Source of the DNA: Atopobiaceae bacterium
GTDB lineage: Bacteria > Actinomycetota > Coriobacteriia > Coriobacteriales > Atopobiaceae
Assembly (NCBI GenBank): GCA_022482785.1
Contig: JAKVON010000002.1
Span: 213,359-277,358, forward strand
Direction of reading: 5' to 3'
Length of the DNA: 64,000 nucleotides
Shown here: piece by piece, positions 7,716 to 16,101 of the stretch
Position numbering within the stretch: position 1 is the first letter of the stretch
How the letters are laid out: each line of letters starts with the position of its first letter
Program-made: the position numbers and the translations under genes
Notes under the pieces: generated by a model
The model's input: the letters and a program-made list of their open reading frames with translations, nothing else
The model's database searches: none
What the model was told of the DNA's origin: nothing

Positions 7716-10055
7716 ATGGGGAAGATGGGACGTCTGCGGCCATGGGGCCGCATGCCCGCCGTGCTGCTGGCCTTCGCGTTGGCGATCGCCCTGGCCCCGG
7801 CCTCGGCGCTCGCTGCCGTGGCTGCGAGCGCGTCGGCCGTCACGCAGGGAGAGTCGGGCGCCGGCGTCGCGTCCACGCCCGCGGCCACCACGCCCGCGGC
7901 CACCACTGCGGCCACCGCCTCCGCCGCCCCGTCCACGCCCGCGGCCACCACCACTGCGGCCACCGCCTCTGCGGAGACCCCCGTCGCCTCGGCCCAGGCC
8001 GGCACCTCGACTCCTGCGGCCTCGGCCTCCTCGGCGCAGGTACGCGTGAGCATCGCCGTGATCGGGCCCGGCGAGGGGGGAGCCGACGCCTATTGGGAGC
8101 AGCCCACCTACGAGCGTGCCGCCGCGTCAGAGGACGCCTGGGCCGTCACCAAGCGCGCGTTCGACGCCGCGGGCCTCGCCTACGACGCCACCGAGGGCAC
8201 CCCCTACGGGACCCTCCTCAACACGATAGCCTCGCCCCTCTCGGGCGACGTCCTCGGCTATGACGCCGCCACGGGCAAGTACTGGCAGCTCTTCGTCAAC
8301 GGCGTCTCCTCGGACGTGGGGATAAGCTCGCTCGCGCTCGAGGACGGCGACGCCATCGTCTGGAAGTACTCCGCATGGGGCGATGCCTCCGGGACGACGG
8401 CGGGCACCCTCGTCTACGACGACCCTGCGACGTCGCTTCCCTCCTATTCCGCCGACTGGCCCCAGAGCGAGGCGCACGGCAGCCTCGTCTCGGCCCCGAC
8501 CCCGACGGTCGGGGCGCGGGCGCTGTGGAGCACGCTCGTGGGAGGCGGCTCGTCCACGAGCTCCCCGCTCCTCGTGAACGGGAGGGCCTACGTGGCCGTG
8601 GGCGCGAGCTTCATGTCCGGCTCGACGGGCGGCGCGTATGCGACCAGGCTCGTCCGCCTCGACGCCGGGACGGGAACGGTCGAGGCGACGGGCCGGCTCG
8701 CCGGGAGCATCAGCTACACGAGCCGTCCGCTCTATGCCGACGGCATGGTCCTCGTCGCCCTCGCGAACGGCTCGGTCCAGGCCCTCAACGCAGAGACGAT
8801 GCTCACCCGCTGGGCCTCCGCCCCCCTCGAGGGCTGCTCGAACGCGCAGTGCGCCCTCCGCTGCGAGGCCGGCGTCGTCTACGTCGAGACCGCATCCGAC
8901 CTGGATGCGAGCGGGAAGGCCGCCTCGGGCTCCGTGCTCGCCCTCGACGAGGAGACGGGCGCCGTCAGGTGGCGTGCCGACAACCGGGCCTCGGGATACA
9001 ACTGGACTGCCGCCGCCGTCTCGGGCTCGACGGTCGTCGTGGGGGACACCGCGGGGACGCTGCACGCGCTCGACGAGGCGACGGGCGGCGAGACCTCGAG
9101 CCTCTCGCTCGGCTCGTCTCCGGTCAACGCCGACCCCGTCTCCTACGGTGGCAGGCTTCTCGTCATGACGCGCGACGGCGTCCTGCACGTGGTGGCGGTC
9201 GGCCCTGCGGGCGCGCTCTCGCAGGAGGCCTCGCTCGCGGTCCTCGGCGGCTGCAAGGCGGCACCCACGGTCGTCGGCGACAAGGCCGTCGTCGCGGGGG
9301 AGGCGGTAGGAGGGGGATCGTCCGCGCTCGCCCTCGTCGACCTCTCCGCGATGAGCGTCGAGCGCAGCGTGACCAAGGCGGCCGGCACCGCCCTTCCCCT
9401 CGGCCTGGGCGGCATAGCCGGCTCTGCCCTCGTCTCCGCGCAGGCGGACGGGACCTACTGCTACTTCGCGCTCAACGACGCGACGCCCACCGACAAGACC
9501 TACACCTCGTATTCCGACGGCGGCGACGTCTTCGTCTACAGGATGGGCGACGACGAGGCGAGCCCCCTCTACCTGCCGGGCGGCGCCAGCGCGCAGTACT
9601 GCGACTACCCGCTCGTCTGCGACGGGGAGGGCGGCCTCTACTACCTCAACGACTCGGGCTATCTCTCCCGCCTCGAGGAGGGGCCCAGGCCGGTGCTGCC
9701 CGCGACGGGCGGCGGGACCGCGCCGGCCGCGGGCTCGGGGGCCGCCGCGAGCGGGACGTCGTCCGCTCGCGTCCCCCTCCTCCCCTCCGCGCTTGCGCCC
9801 GCCCGCCTGCGCTCGAACGCCACGGCGGGCGTCACTCCCGGCATCCCCGCGTCCCTGCGGACGTCGTCCGCCCCCGTCGCGGCGGATGGGGGCCAGCCCG
9901 CCTCGGCGACCCCTGCGGCCGATGGCGACGAGCCGGGCGTCCCGGTCGAGCGTCGCCTTCCCGCCTGGCCGGTCATCGGCATGTGCATCGGCTGCGCCGC
10001 CCTGCTCGCGGCCTTGCTCTGGCGCCGTCCGCGCCCGAGGGGGGAGGTGGCCTGA
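7716..10055 (+). CDS. Secreted DUF4430 plus beta-propeller (PQQ-like) surface protein, B12-regulated
   Basis: A 779-residue exported protein. It begins with a signal peptide (RLRPWGRMPAVLLAFALAI... ASALA) and then a low-complexity Ala/Thr/Pro linker with repeated TPAATT units. A DUF4430 (transcobalamin/intrinsic-factor C-terminal-like) domain follows at about 105-200, with YWQLFVNGVSSDVGISSLAL and DGDAIVWKYS. From about 230 to 650 come repeated beta-propeller blades of PQQ type (LVRLDAGTGTVEATGRL, VLALDEETGAVRWRADN, LHALDEATGG). A Pro/Ala-rich stalk leads to a C-terminal membrane segment (WPVIGMCIGCAALLAALLW) and RRPRPR stop-transfer. The B12 riboswitch upstream and ECF genes downstream suggest capture of cobalamin or corrinoids at the cell surface; this is inferred. 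ATG 7716 has GGAAGG eight bases upstream; 7680 and 7725 are alternatives. Confidence 0.8.
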   Translation: MGKMGRLRPWGRMPAVLLAFALAIALAPASALAAVAASASAVTQGESGAGVASTPAATTPAATTAATASAAPSTPAATTTAATASAETPVASAQAGTSTPAASASSAQVRVSIAVIGPGEGGADAYWEQPTYERAAASEDAWAVTKRAFDAAGLAYDATEGTPYGTLLNTIASPLSGDVLGYDAATGKYWQLFVNGVSSDVGISSLALEDGDAIVWKYSAWGDASGTTAGTLVYDDPATSLPSYSADWPQSEAHGSLVSAPTPTVGARALWSTLVGGGSSTSSPLLVNGRAYVAVGASFMSGSTGGAYATRLVRLDAGTGTVEATGRLAGSISYTSRPLYADGMVLVALANGSVQALNAETMLTRWASAPLEGCSNAQCALRCEAGVVYVETASDLDASGKAASGSVLALDEETGAVRWRADNRASGYNWTAAAVSGSTVVVGDTAGTLHALDEATGGETSSLSLGSSPVNADPVSYGGRLLVMTRDGVLHVVAVGPAGALSQEASLAVLGGCKAAPTVVGDKAVVAGEAVGGGSSALALVDLSAMSVERSVTKAAGTALPLGLGGIAGSALVSAQADGTYCYFALNDATPTDKTYTSYSDGGDVFVYRMGDDEASPLYLPGGASAQYCDYPLVCDGEGGLYYLNDSGYLSRLEEGPRPVLPATGGGTAPAAGSGAAASGTSSARVPLLPSALAPARLRSNATAGVTPGIPASLRTSSAPVAADGGQPASATPAADGDEPGVPVERRLPAWPVIGMCIGCAALLAALLWRRPRPRGEVA

Positions 10056-10756
10056 TGCCCGAGCCGGTTCGGCCTCGGCGCGAGCCGCGGCCCGTCACCC
10101 GCGCCGTGGTCGCCGCGATGGCGGTCGTGGCCATCGCCTTCTGTGCCTGGTCGATGTCGCGCTATGCTGCGGGCGAGGATCCCCTCGCCCTCCTCGCCGG
10201 CCCCGCCCAGACGCCGGCCGCCTCCTCGGTCGCCGCGACGACGTCGTCGGCGACGGACGCGGCGACCGCCGCCTCCGGGCAGGCCGCGAGCGCCGTCGTG
10301 CCCGACGGGGCCCCCGCGACGCAGACGGGCGCGGCCTCCTCGCCTGCCGGCGCCTCAGACGTCGAGCCGTCGGCGTCCGCCGATGCCGAGGAGCCCGCCC
10401 GGGACCAGACCGCGAGCGCCCCCGTCGCCGCGAGCGAGCCTTCGGCCTCCGTCACGGCTTCCGTCACGGTCGACGGCTCGGCTGCGGGCGCGGGCTCGTC
10501 GTCGGCGACGGTCTCGCTCCCGTCCGGCGCGACGGCCTATGACGCCCTGGTGGCCGCTGGCGCGAGCGTCAACGCGCGCTCGACCGCCTATGGCACCTAC
10601 GTCGCCGGCATCGGGGGCCTCGCCGAGAGGGAGCACGGAGGGCAGAGCGGCTGGGTCTACTCCGTCGACGGCTCGGAGCCCAGCACCGCCTGCTCGGGCT
10701 ACGTGCTCTCCGACGGGGACTCCGTGGTCTGGACCTACGTCAACGTGGAATACTAG
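10055..10756 (+). CDS. Membrane-anchored DUF4430 protein
   Basis: A 233-residue protein with an N-terminal membrane anchor (VTRAVVAAMAVVAIAFCAWSM), a long Ala/Ser/Thr linker (about 45-130) and a C-terminal DUF4430 domain (about 135-233) ending SGWVYSVDGSEPSTACSGYV then LSDGDSVVWTYVN. DUF4430 is structurally related to the cobalamin-capping domain of intrinsic factor and transcobalamin, so a corrinoid-binding role under the B12 riboswitch is plausible. The ATG overlaps the previous stop (TGATG), indicating translational coupling. It could act as a substrate-presenting partner of the ECF transporter encoded next. Confidence 0.8.
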   Translation: MPEPVRPRREPRPVTRAVVAAMAVVAIAFCAWSMSRYAAGEDPLALLAGPAQTPAASSVAATTSSATDAATAASGQAASAVVPDGAPATQTGAASSPAGASDVEPSASADAEEPARDQTASAPVAASEPSASVTASVTVDGSAAGAGSSSATVSLPSGATAYDALVAAGASVNARSTAYGTYVAGIGGLAEREHGGQSGWVYSVDGSEPSTACSGYVLSDGDSVVWTYVNVEY

Positions 10757-10760
10757 GCGC

Positions 10761-11636
10761 ATGGCCACCACCGGCACATACCCCGCCTTCGACGGCCTGC
10801 ATCCCGTGGTCCCGGCCGCCTACTTCTGCGGCGTGATCATGGTCACGATGCTCGCCTTCCAGCCCGTCTGCGTGGGAATCTCGCTGGCGGGCGCCCTGGC
10901 CTGCTCGCTCGCGCAGCGCGGGTGCGCATCGACCCTCCGGGGCCTTCGCTGGCAGCTGCCCGTGGCGCTTCTCGTCGCCCTGGCGAACCCGCTCTTCTCG
11001 GCATCGGGCTCGACCCTCCTGCTGCGCCTGGGGCCCGTGGCCGTCTATGCGGAGAGCCTCGCCTACGGGGCCTGCATGGGGTCCGTGCTCGTCGCGGCGG
11101 TTCTCTGGTTCGAGGACGCGTCGCGCTCGCTCACCTCCGACAAGCTCATGGCGCTCACCGGTGGCGCCTGGCCCACCGTCACGCTCATGGCGTCGATGAC
11201 GGCGCGTCTCGTTCCGGAGCTCGTCCGACGTGGCCGCGAGGTCTCGGGGGCCGAGTCGGCGTGCACGGCGGCCCGTCCGTCGACGGCGGCCGGGCGGGCC
11301 TCCTCGCGCATCCGCACGAGCGGCGTCCTCATGGGCTGGTCGCTGGAGGACTCCCTCGTCACGGCGGATTCCATGCGCGCCCGCGGCTGGGGCGCGGCCG
11401 AGCGGCGCACCAGCTATCGCCTCTACCGGTTCGCCGACCGCGACTCAGCCGCGCTCGTGGGCGTCGTGACGCTCGTCGCGGCGGCGGGCGTCGCCGCCTG
11501 GATCGCGAGCTCGGGGTTCCGGTTCTACCCCGTGGAGACCGCGCTTTCGCCCTGGTGGGGCTATGCCCCCGTCGCCGCCCTCGCGTTCCTCCCGTCCGCG
11601 CTCGCGCTTGGGGGGCGGCTCGGATGGAGGGGCTAG
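10761..11636 (+). CDS. ecfT: ECF transporter T component (EcfT/CbiQ family)
   Basis: A 291-residue membrane protein with several hydrophobic helices (AYFCGVIMVTMLAF, LPVALLVALANPLF, AALVGVVTLVAAAGVAAWI) and the coupling-helix signature SMRARGWG near residue 208, the Ala-Arg-Gly motif that contacts the ATPases in ECF transporters. A second coupling segment (ASMTARLVPELVRRGRE) lies about 55 residues before it. It begins 4 bases after the DUF4430 gene and its end overlaps the ATPase gene by 13 bases, so the set is one operon under the B12 riboswitch. It energises vitamin uptake together with the ATPase and an S component. Confidence 0.85.
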   Translation: MATTGTYPAFDGLHPVVPAAYFCGVIMVTMLAFQPVCVGISLAGALACSLAQRGCASTLRGLRWQLPVALLVALANPLFSASGSTLLLRLGPVAVYAESLAYGACMGSVLVAAVLWFEDASRSLTSDKLMALTGGAWPTVTLMASMTARLVPELVRRGREVSGAESACTAARPSTAAGRASSRIRTSGVLMGWSLEDSLVTADSMRARGWGAAERRTSYRLYRFADRDSAALVGVVTLVAAAGVAAWIASSGFRFYPVETALSPWWGYAPVAALAFLPSALALGGRLGWRG

Positions 11637-13054
11637 GCGTCCGGGGGAAGGCCCTCGTGATGCGCGACGTGAGCTTCTCCTACCCGCCCGCGCCGGGCGG
11701 CGGGGCCGTCCCCGTGCTCGAGCATGTCTCGCTCGAGGTGGGCGAGGGGGCGTTCTGCCTGCTCGTAGGGCATACTGGCTCGGGAAAGAGCACCCTCCTG
11801 CGCCTTGCGAAGCCCGAGCTCGCGCTCGCCGGCGAGCGTGGCGGCGCCGTTGAGGTCTTCGGCCGCGACGTCTCGCGGCTCTCGGTGGGAGACTCGGCGC
11901 GGCTGGTGGGTTTCGTGTTCCAGGACCCGGACGCCCAGATGGTCTGCGACAGCGTGTGGCACGAGATGTCGTTCGGCCTCGAGAGCCTCGGCACCCCGCC
12001 CCCGGAGATGCGCCGCCGCGTGGCCGAGACCTGCCACTTCTTCGGGATCGAGCCATGGTTCGGCCGCGACGTCGCGACGCTTTCGGGCGGCCAGCGCCAG
12101 GTCCTCGCGCTCGCGTCGGCGCTCGCCATGCGCCCGCGGCTGCTCCTGCTCGACGAGCCCACCTCCATGCTCGACCCCGTGGCCGAGAAGAGCTTCCTCC
12201 ACGCCCTCTTCCGGGTGAACCGGGAGCTGGGCGTCACGGTCGTGGTGGCCACGCACCGGCCCTGGCCCATGGTCGACTACGCCACCTGCGCGCTCGAGGC
12301 GGGCGCAGGCGCGGTTCGCGAGGTCGCGCTCGGGCCCCTGCGCGCGAGGCCCTCCCTCGGGGTCCCACCGTCGCCCGCCGTGCCCGACGCCGAGGCGGTG
12401 CGGGCCGACGACGTGTGGTTCCGCTACTCCCGCGACGCGCCCTGGGTCCTCCGCGGCTGCGACCTCGCGGCGGCGTGCGGCTCGGTCCATGCGCTCGTCG
12501 GCGGGAACGGCTCGGGCAAGACGACGTTCCTCCGGCTCGTCGCGGGGCTCGGGCGCCCCTCGCGCGGCCGCGTGCGCGTGGGGTCGGGGCTCTCGGCGCA
12601 CGTCGCCCTCCTTCCCCAGGACCCGAAGGCGCTCTTCGTCTGCGACTCGGTCGCCGCCGAGCTGCGCGAGTGGCAGGGGAGGGCGGGCTACCCAGACGAG
12701 GACGTGACGGACGTGGCCTCGCGCCTGGGCCTCTCCGGGCTCGGCGCGACCCATCCCTACGACCTCTCCGGTGGCCAGCAGCAGCTCCTCGCGCTCGCGA
12801 AGCTCCTGCTCACGCGCCCGCGGCTGCTCCTGCTCGACGAGCCCACCAAGGGCCTCGACGCCCGCGCCCAGGCCGTTCTCGCCGACGAGCTCTGGCGCCT
12901 GGCCGCCAGCGGCGCGGCCGTCCTCATGGCAAGCCACGACCCCAACTTCGTGCGGCAGGTCGCCGACGTCACGTCCATGCTCTTCGACGGCGGCGTCGCG
13001 GCAACGGAGAAGACGCCGTCCTTCTTCGAGGGCAGCGTCTTCTTCAGGGACTGA
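11624..13054 (+). CDS. Fused double ATPase of an ECF transporter (EcfA-EcfA')
   Basis: A 476-residue protein with two complete ABC ATPase domains in tandem. Domain 1: Walker A GHTGSGKST (about 45-53), Q-loop VFQDPDAQM, signature LSGGQRQ, Walker B LLLLDEPT, H-loop ATHR. Domain 2: Walker A GGNGSGKTT (about 293), LLPQDPKALF, signature LSGGQQQ, LLLLDEPT, SHD. Such fusions supply both nucleotide-binding sites of an ECF vitamin transporter. The ATG lies inside ecfT (13-base overlap). The transported vitamin is inferred to be cobalamin or a corrinoid from the riboswitch. The gene ends 18 bases before a convergent minus-strand gene. Confidence 0.9.
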   Translation: MEGLGVRGKALVMRDVSFSYPPAPGGGAVPVLEHVSLEVGEGAFCLLVGHTGSGKSTLLRLAKPELALAGERGGAVEVFGRDVSRLSVGDSARLVGFVFQDPDAQMVCDSVWHEMSFGLESLGTPPPEMRRRVAETCHFFGIEPWFGRDVATLSGGQRQVLALASALAMRPRLLLLDEPTSMLDPVAEKSFLHALFRVNRELGVTVVVATHRPWPMVDYATCALEAGAGAVREVALGPLRARPSLGVPPSPAVPDAEAVRADDVWFRYSRDAPWVLRGCDLAAACGSVHALVGGNGSGKTTFLRLVAGLGRPSRGRVRVGSGLSAHVALLPQDPKALFVCDSVAAELREWQGRAGYPDEDVTDVASRLGLSGLGATHPYDLSGGQQQLLALAKLLLTRPRLLLLDEPTKGLDARAQAVLADELWRLAASGAAVLMASHDPNFVRQVADVTSMLFDGGVAATEKTPSFFEGSVFFRD

Positions 13055-13072
13055 TGTCTGGCCCGCGCGGGG

Positions 13073-13501
13073 CTACTCGAACGTGACGAACGGCTCCTCG
13101 TCGACCTCTTCCTCCTCGTAGGAGTCATCGTCGTCGGCGCTCTGCTCGGCCTCGTCGGCGTCGTCGAAGCCCTCCTCGTCGCCCCAGCCGTAGGCCGTCC
13201 CGAACTCCGCCTCGGGAAGGGCCGTCGTGATCGAGCACAGGCCGTCGGCCTTGGGGACGATCTTCTGCCATTGGGTGACGATGGCCTCCTCGGGCTCCTC
13301 CTCGAGCTCGACGAGCGAGTCGAGGTAGACCTCGTGGGCCCCCTCGAGCAGGTCGCTCGAGTGCTTCATGCGCTCGAGCATGTCGGCGAAGCGGTCCATG
13401 GCCTGCTCGGTGCTCTCGGCCTTGACCAGGCAGGGCATGAGGCAGTAGTTGTCGGCGTCGTCCGAATCGTCGTTGTAGCTGAAGTTCCCTATGTAGAGCA
13501 T
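13073..13501 (-). CDS. Small acidic hypothetical protein
   Basis: A 142-residue cytoplasmic protein starting MLYIGNFSYND. The central part (AESTEQAMDRFADMLERM, EGAHEVYLDSLVELEE) resembles a small alpha/beta fold, and the last 40 residues are almost pure Asp/Glu. No known family is recognised. G/C third-position bias and a GAGGCCGCG start context support a real gene. It is transcribed toward the ECF operon and is preceded by the antiporter gene on the same strand with a 75-base gap. Confidence 0.6.
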   Translation of the reverse strand: MLYIGNFSYNDDSDDADNYCLMPCLVKAESTEQAMDRFADMLERMKHSSDLLEGAHEVYLDSLVELEEEPEEAIVTQWQKIVPKADGLCSITTALPEAEFGTAYGWGDEEGFDDADEAEQSADDDDSYEEEEVDEEPFVTFE

Positions 13502-13576
13502 CGCGGCCTCCTGATACGCGTCGAATACGGGGCGACCCCCGGCGGTTAGGCACTATGTACCCGAGTCGGGCGACCC

Positions 13577-15025
13577 TCAGTTGTGGCGATCCGCGTCCTC
13601 CCCGCCCGGCGCCCCCCTCGCGTCGTCCCGCCCGTGCAGGTGCTTGGAGTACTCCCTCAGCGCGAGGTACTCGGCCGACGAGAGGGGCATCCCCTCCTCG
13701 TGCAGCACCCTGCGCTCCTTCCGGAAGGCGCGGGCGTACTCGAGCCTCTGCCGCCTGTGCTCCCTCATGACGGTGCCTGCCTGGGCGGGATGCTCGGCGA
13801 CCTCGCCCAGGGCGCCGAAGAGGCGGAAGCCCTGTGCCTGGAGCACGAGCGAGGTGGCGAGCGGGACGAGGAGCACGGTGAGCGCGCCGGCGCACACGAG
13901 CACGGAGGCCATGCTCTGGCTCATCGCGTCGAGCTCGACGGCGACGGAGGTCACGGCGACGATGATGGGCAGGGCCATCGAGCAGTACAGCGCCGCCGTG
14001 AGCCGCTCGGTCGCGCTGAGCCGGCGGGTCTCGGGGCTCAGGCGGAGGGACAGTCCCACGGGGAGGGCCCGCACCACCAGGAGCAGCGCCATGAACCCGA
14101 AGAGCAGCGCGGGGTTCGCCGCGACGGCGGAGAGGTCGATCGCGGCCCCCGACATGACGAAGAAGAGGGGCACCAGGAACCCGAACGCGATGGCGTCGAG
14201 CTTCACCTCGAGCACGTGGTCGCCGTCGGGCACGGTCGAGCGCAGGATGAAGCCCGCGGCGAAGGCGCCGAGCACGGCGTCGAAGTCGAAGAGGCGCGAC
14301 ACGGTGACGAGGAACACGAGCAGGAGCACGGTCGCCCTCACCGTGGTCTGCGAGCCCGTCTCGGCGTTCTCGCGCATGAAGGTGACGATGCGCGAGCCAC
14401 GCGCGGCGGCCCGCTTGGTCCTGCGCCAGACGTCCAGGCAGAGCAGCACGAAGACGACAAGGAGGATGACGCTCGCCGTCGTCGAGTGCGAGGAGAGGAG
14501 CGCCGCGATGGCGAGGACGGGCAGGAGCTCCCCGATGGCGCCATAGACCATCACGGCATCCCCCACCGGCGTCCGCACGAGGTTGCGGTCGCGCAGGATG
14601 GGGGCGAGCGTGCCGTAGGCCGTCGTGGTCATGGCGATGGCGAACGCGAGCAGGCCCACGTCGCTCGTCGTCTCGCGGAGGGGGAGGGCGTGCGCGAGCG
14701 CGAAGGCCAGGCCCAGGGAGACCAGCCAGCACAGCGAGGCATGCCGCCCCATCGGCCCGCGGATCTGCCTGGGTTCGATCTCGTAGCCGGCCATGAGGAA
14801 CAGGAAGGCCAGCCCGAGCTGGCTCAGGAGCTGCATCGGCTCGGTGGAGGGGTGCACGAGGCCCACGCCGTTCGGTCCCAGCAGGGTGCCGGCGAACACG
14901 AGGAAGACGGTCTCGGGAATGGGTCGGCCCGGAATGAGGCTCGCCACGAAGGGGGCGGCGAACGCGACGACGGCGATGACCGTGAGAGAGACGAGGTCGG
15001 AGAGGAGCGCGGACTGCAGTTCCAT
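13577..15025 (-). CDS. CPA2-family cation/proton antiporter (KefB/NapA-like)
   Basis: A 482-residue membrane transporter with about 12 hydrophobic segments and the Na+/H+ exchanger core (FLVFAGTLLGPNGVG, LGLAFLFLMAGYEIEPRQI, VLGAFAAGFILRS, FGFLVPLFFVMSGAAIDL). CPA2 proteins exchange Na+ or K+ for protons in pH and ion homeostasis. It ends with a basic cytoplasmic tail (EHRRQRLEYARAFRKERR) and no obvious TrkA-N domain. The start MELQ at 15025 is favoured by GGGAGGTG four bases upstream; an in-frame ATG at 15043 is weaker. The gene interrupts the ECF operon from its probable S component. Confidence 0.85.
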   Translation of the reverse strand: MELQSALLSDLVSLTVIAVVAFAAPFVASLIPGRPIPETVFLVFAGTLLGPNGVGLVHPSTEPMQLLSQLGLAFLFLMAGYEIEPRQIRGPMGRHASLCWLVSLGLAFALAHALPLRETTSDVGLLAFAIAMTTTAYGTLAPILRDRNLVRTPVGDAVMVYGAIGELLPVLAIAALLSSHSTTASVILLVVFVLLCLDVWRRTKRAAARGSRIVTFMRENAETGSQTTVRATVLLLVFLVTVSRLFDFDAVLGAFAAGFILRSTVPDGDHVLEVKLDAIAFGFLVPLFFVMSGAAIDLSAVAANPALLFGFMALLLVVRALPVGLSLRLSPETRRLSATERLTAALYCSMALPIIVAVTSVAVELDAMSQSMASVLVCAGALTVLLVPLATSLVLQAQGFRLFGALGEVAEHPAQAGTVMREHRRQRLEYARAFRKERRVLHEEGMPLSSAEYLALREYSKHLHGRDDARGAPGGEDADRHN

Positions 15026-15138
15026 AGGACACCTCCCAGCCATGGGACCCTGCCATGGGAGCTTACGCGGATAGGATAGCCGAACCGCAGTCGGATACCA
15101 TGGACGGAGGGAAACTCGGCGGGAGGGAGGCGAGGCGC

Positions 15139-15843
15139 ATGGGCGGACGCACGGCAGGCGGCGCGGAACGCGTCCTGGCGGCGCTCGAGGTGCCGGCCCT
15201 CGCAGCCGTCCCGGCGGCGCTCCTCGCCTGCGCCGCGGCCGGCGTCAGCGCCTCGGCGGGCCTCACGCTGCTCGTGGTCGTCCTCTGCCTGCTCCTCTTC
15301 CTCGCGGGATACGAGGGGTCCCGACCGGCCCTGCGCCAGGTGGTCCCCACCTCGACGCTCGCGGCCCTCGCAGCGGCGGGGCGCATCCTGTTCGCCCCGG
15401 TCCCGGACTTCAAGCCCGTCTCGGCCATCGCCATCGTGGCCGGCTCGGCGCTGGGGCGCAGGGACGGCTTCATGGTGGGCGCCCTCGCGGCGCTCGTGTC
15501 CAACCTCTTCTTCGGGCAAGGCCCCTGGACGCCCTGGCAGATGTATGCGTGGGGACTCGTCGGGTACCTCGCCGGAGTGCTCTCGGACGCCGGCGCCCTC
15601 AGGCGGCCGTGGGCCATCTACGCGTATGGGTTCGCCTCGGCGCTGCTCTACGGTCTCGTCCTCAACGGCTGGTACGTCATCGGGTTCGTGAGCCCGCTCA
15701 CCTGGCCTGCCGTCCTGGCGGCGTTCGTGGCCGCCTTCCCCCTCGACTGCATCCACGGGGCGGCCACCGTGGCGTTCCTGGCCGTTATCTGGGCGCCTTG
15801 GCACGCCAAGATCGAACGGGTCCTCAGGAAGTACGGCGTGTGA
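15139..15843 (+). CDS. ECF transporter S component, probable cobalamin/corrinoid type
   Basis: A 234-residue membrane protein with six hydrophobic segments. The core (GRILFAPVPDFKPVSAIAIV, GFMVGALAALVSNLFFGQGP, WTPWQMYAWGLVGYLAGV) is the pattern of S components of energy-coupling-factor transporters of the CbrT-like group. The S component binds the vitamin and toggles in the membrane when it docks on EcfT. Its closeness to the B12-regulated ECF genes suggests a corrinoid substrate, but it lies downstream of two opposite-strand genes and has no visible riboswitch of its own. GGGAGGGAGG eight bases before ATG 15139 fixes the start; 15055 and 15100 are in-frame alternatives. Confidence 0.75.
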   Translation: MGGRTAGGAERVLAALEVPALAAVPAALLACAAAGVSASAGLTLLVVVLCLLLFLAGYEGSRPALRQVVPTSTLAALAAAGRILFAPVPDFKPVSAIAIVAGSALGRRDGFMVGALAALVSNLFFGQGPWTPWQMYAWGLVGYLAGVLSDAGALRRPWAIYAYGFASALLYGLVLNGWYVIGFVSPLTWPAVLAAFVAAFPLDCIHGAATVAFLAVIWAPWHAKIERVLRKYGV

Positions 15844-15994
15844 GGAGGGGTTGCGGGCCGTTGGGCCGTCCCGCCCATGCAGACCTCGCCTTTGCAGCCG
15901 TGGCGGCCGCAAATCCCACCTCTGCGTGGGCCCCTCTCCCATGTGCCCTCTGTGGTTACCTTGCCAGCCCCTTTCCCTCATGGCCATCAATGCG

Positions 15995-16000
15995 TATAAT
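15995..16000 (+). promoter_or_regulatory. Candidate -10 box for yebC
   Basis: A perfect TATAAT about 100 bases upstream of yebC in a 258-base gap. A TTGCCA lies too far upstream (28 bases) to be the partner -35. The rest of the gap holds only an imperfect palindrome (15879-15925). Confidence 0.4.
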
Positions 16001-16101
16001 TTCGCAGGTTGGGCGTGCGCGTCTCGTTCCCAGGAGCCACGCCGCAGGCACGTACGAGTTGATGCGCGGCCCCTGTCCGCGCGCATAGTGAGGAGATTTG
16101 C

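Noticed and set aside
13125..15056. Long second minus-strand frame overlapping the antiporter and acidic-protein genes
   Set aside because: Composition is Arg/Ala/Gly-rich and motif-free; the antiporter frame carries clear membrane segments and a good ribosome binding site.
15879..15925. Imperfect palindrome upstream of yebC
   Set aside because: Outer five and inner ten bases pair, but seven bases between them are mismatched; no second copy was seen, so it is not listed as a feature.
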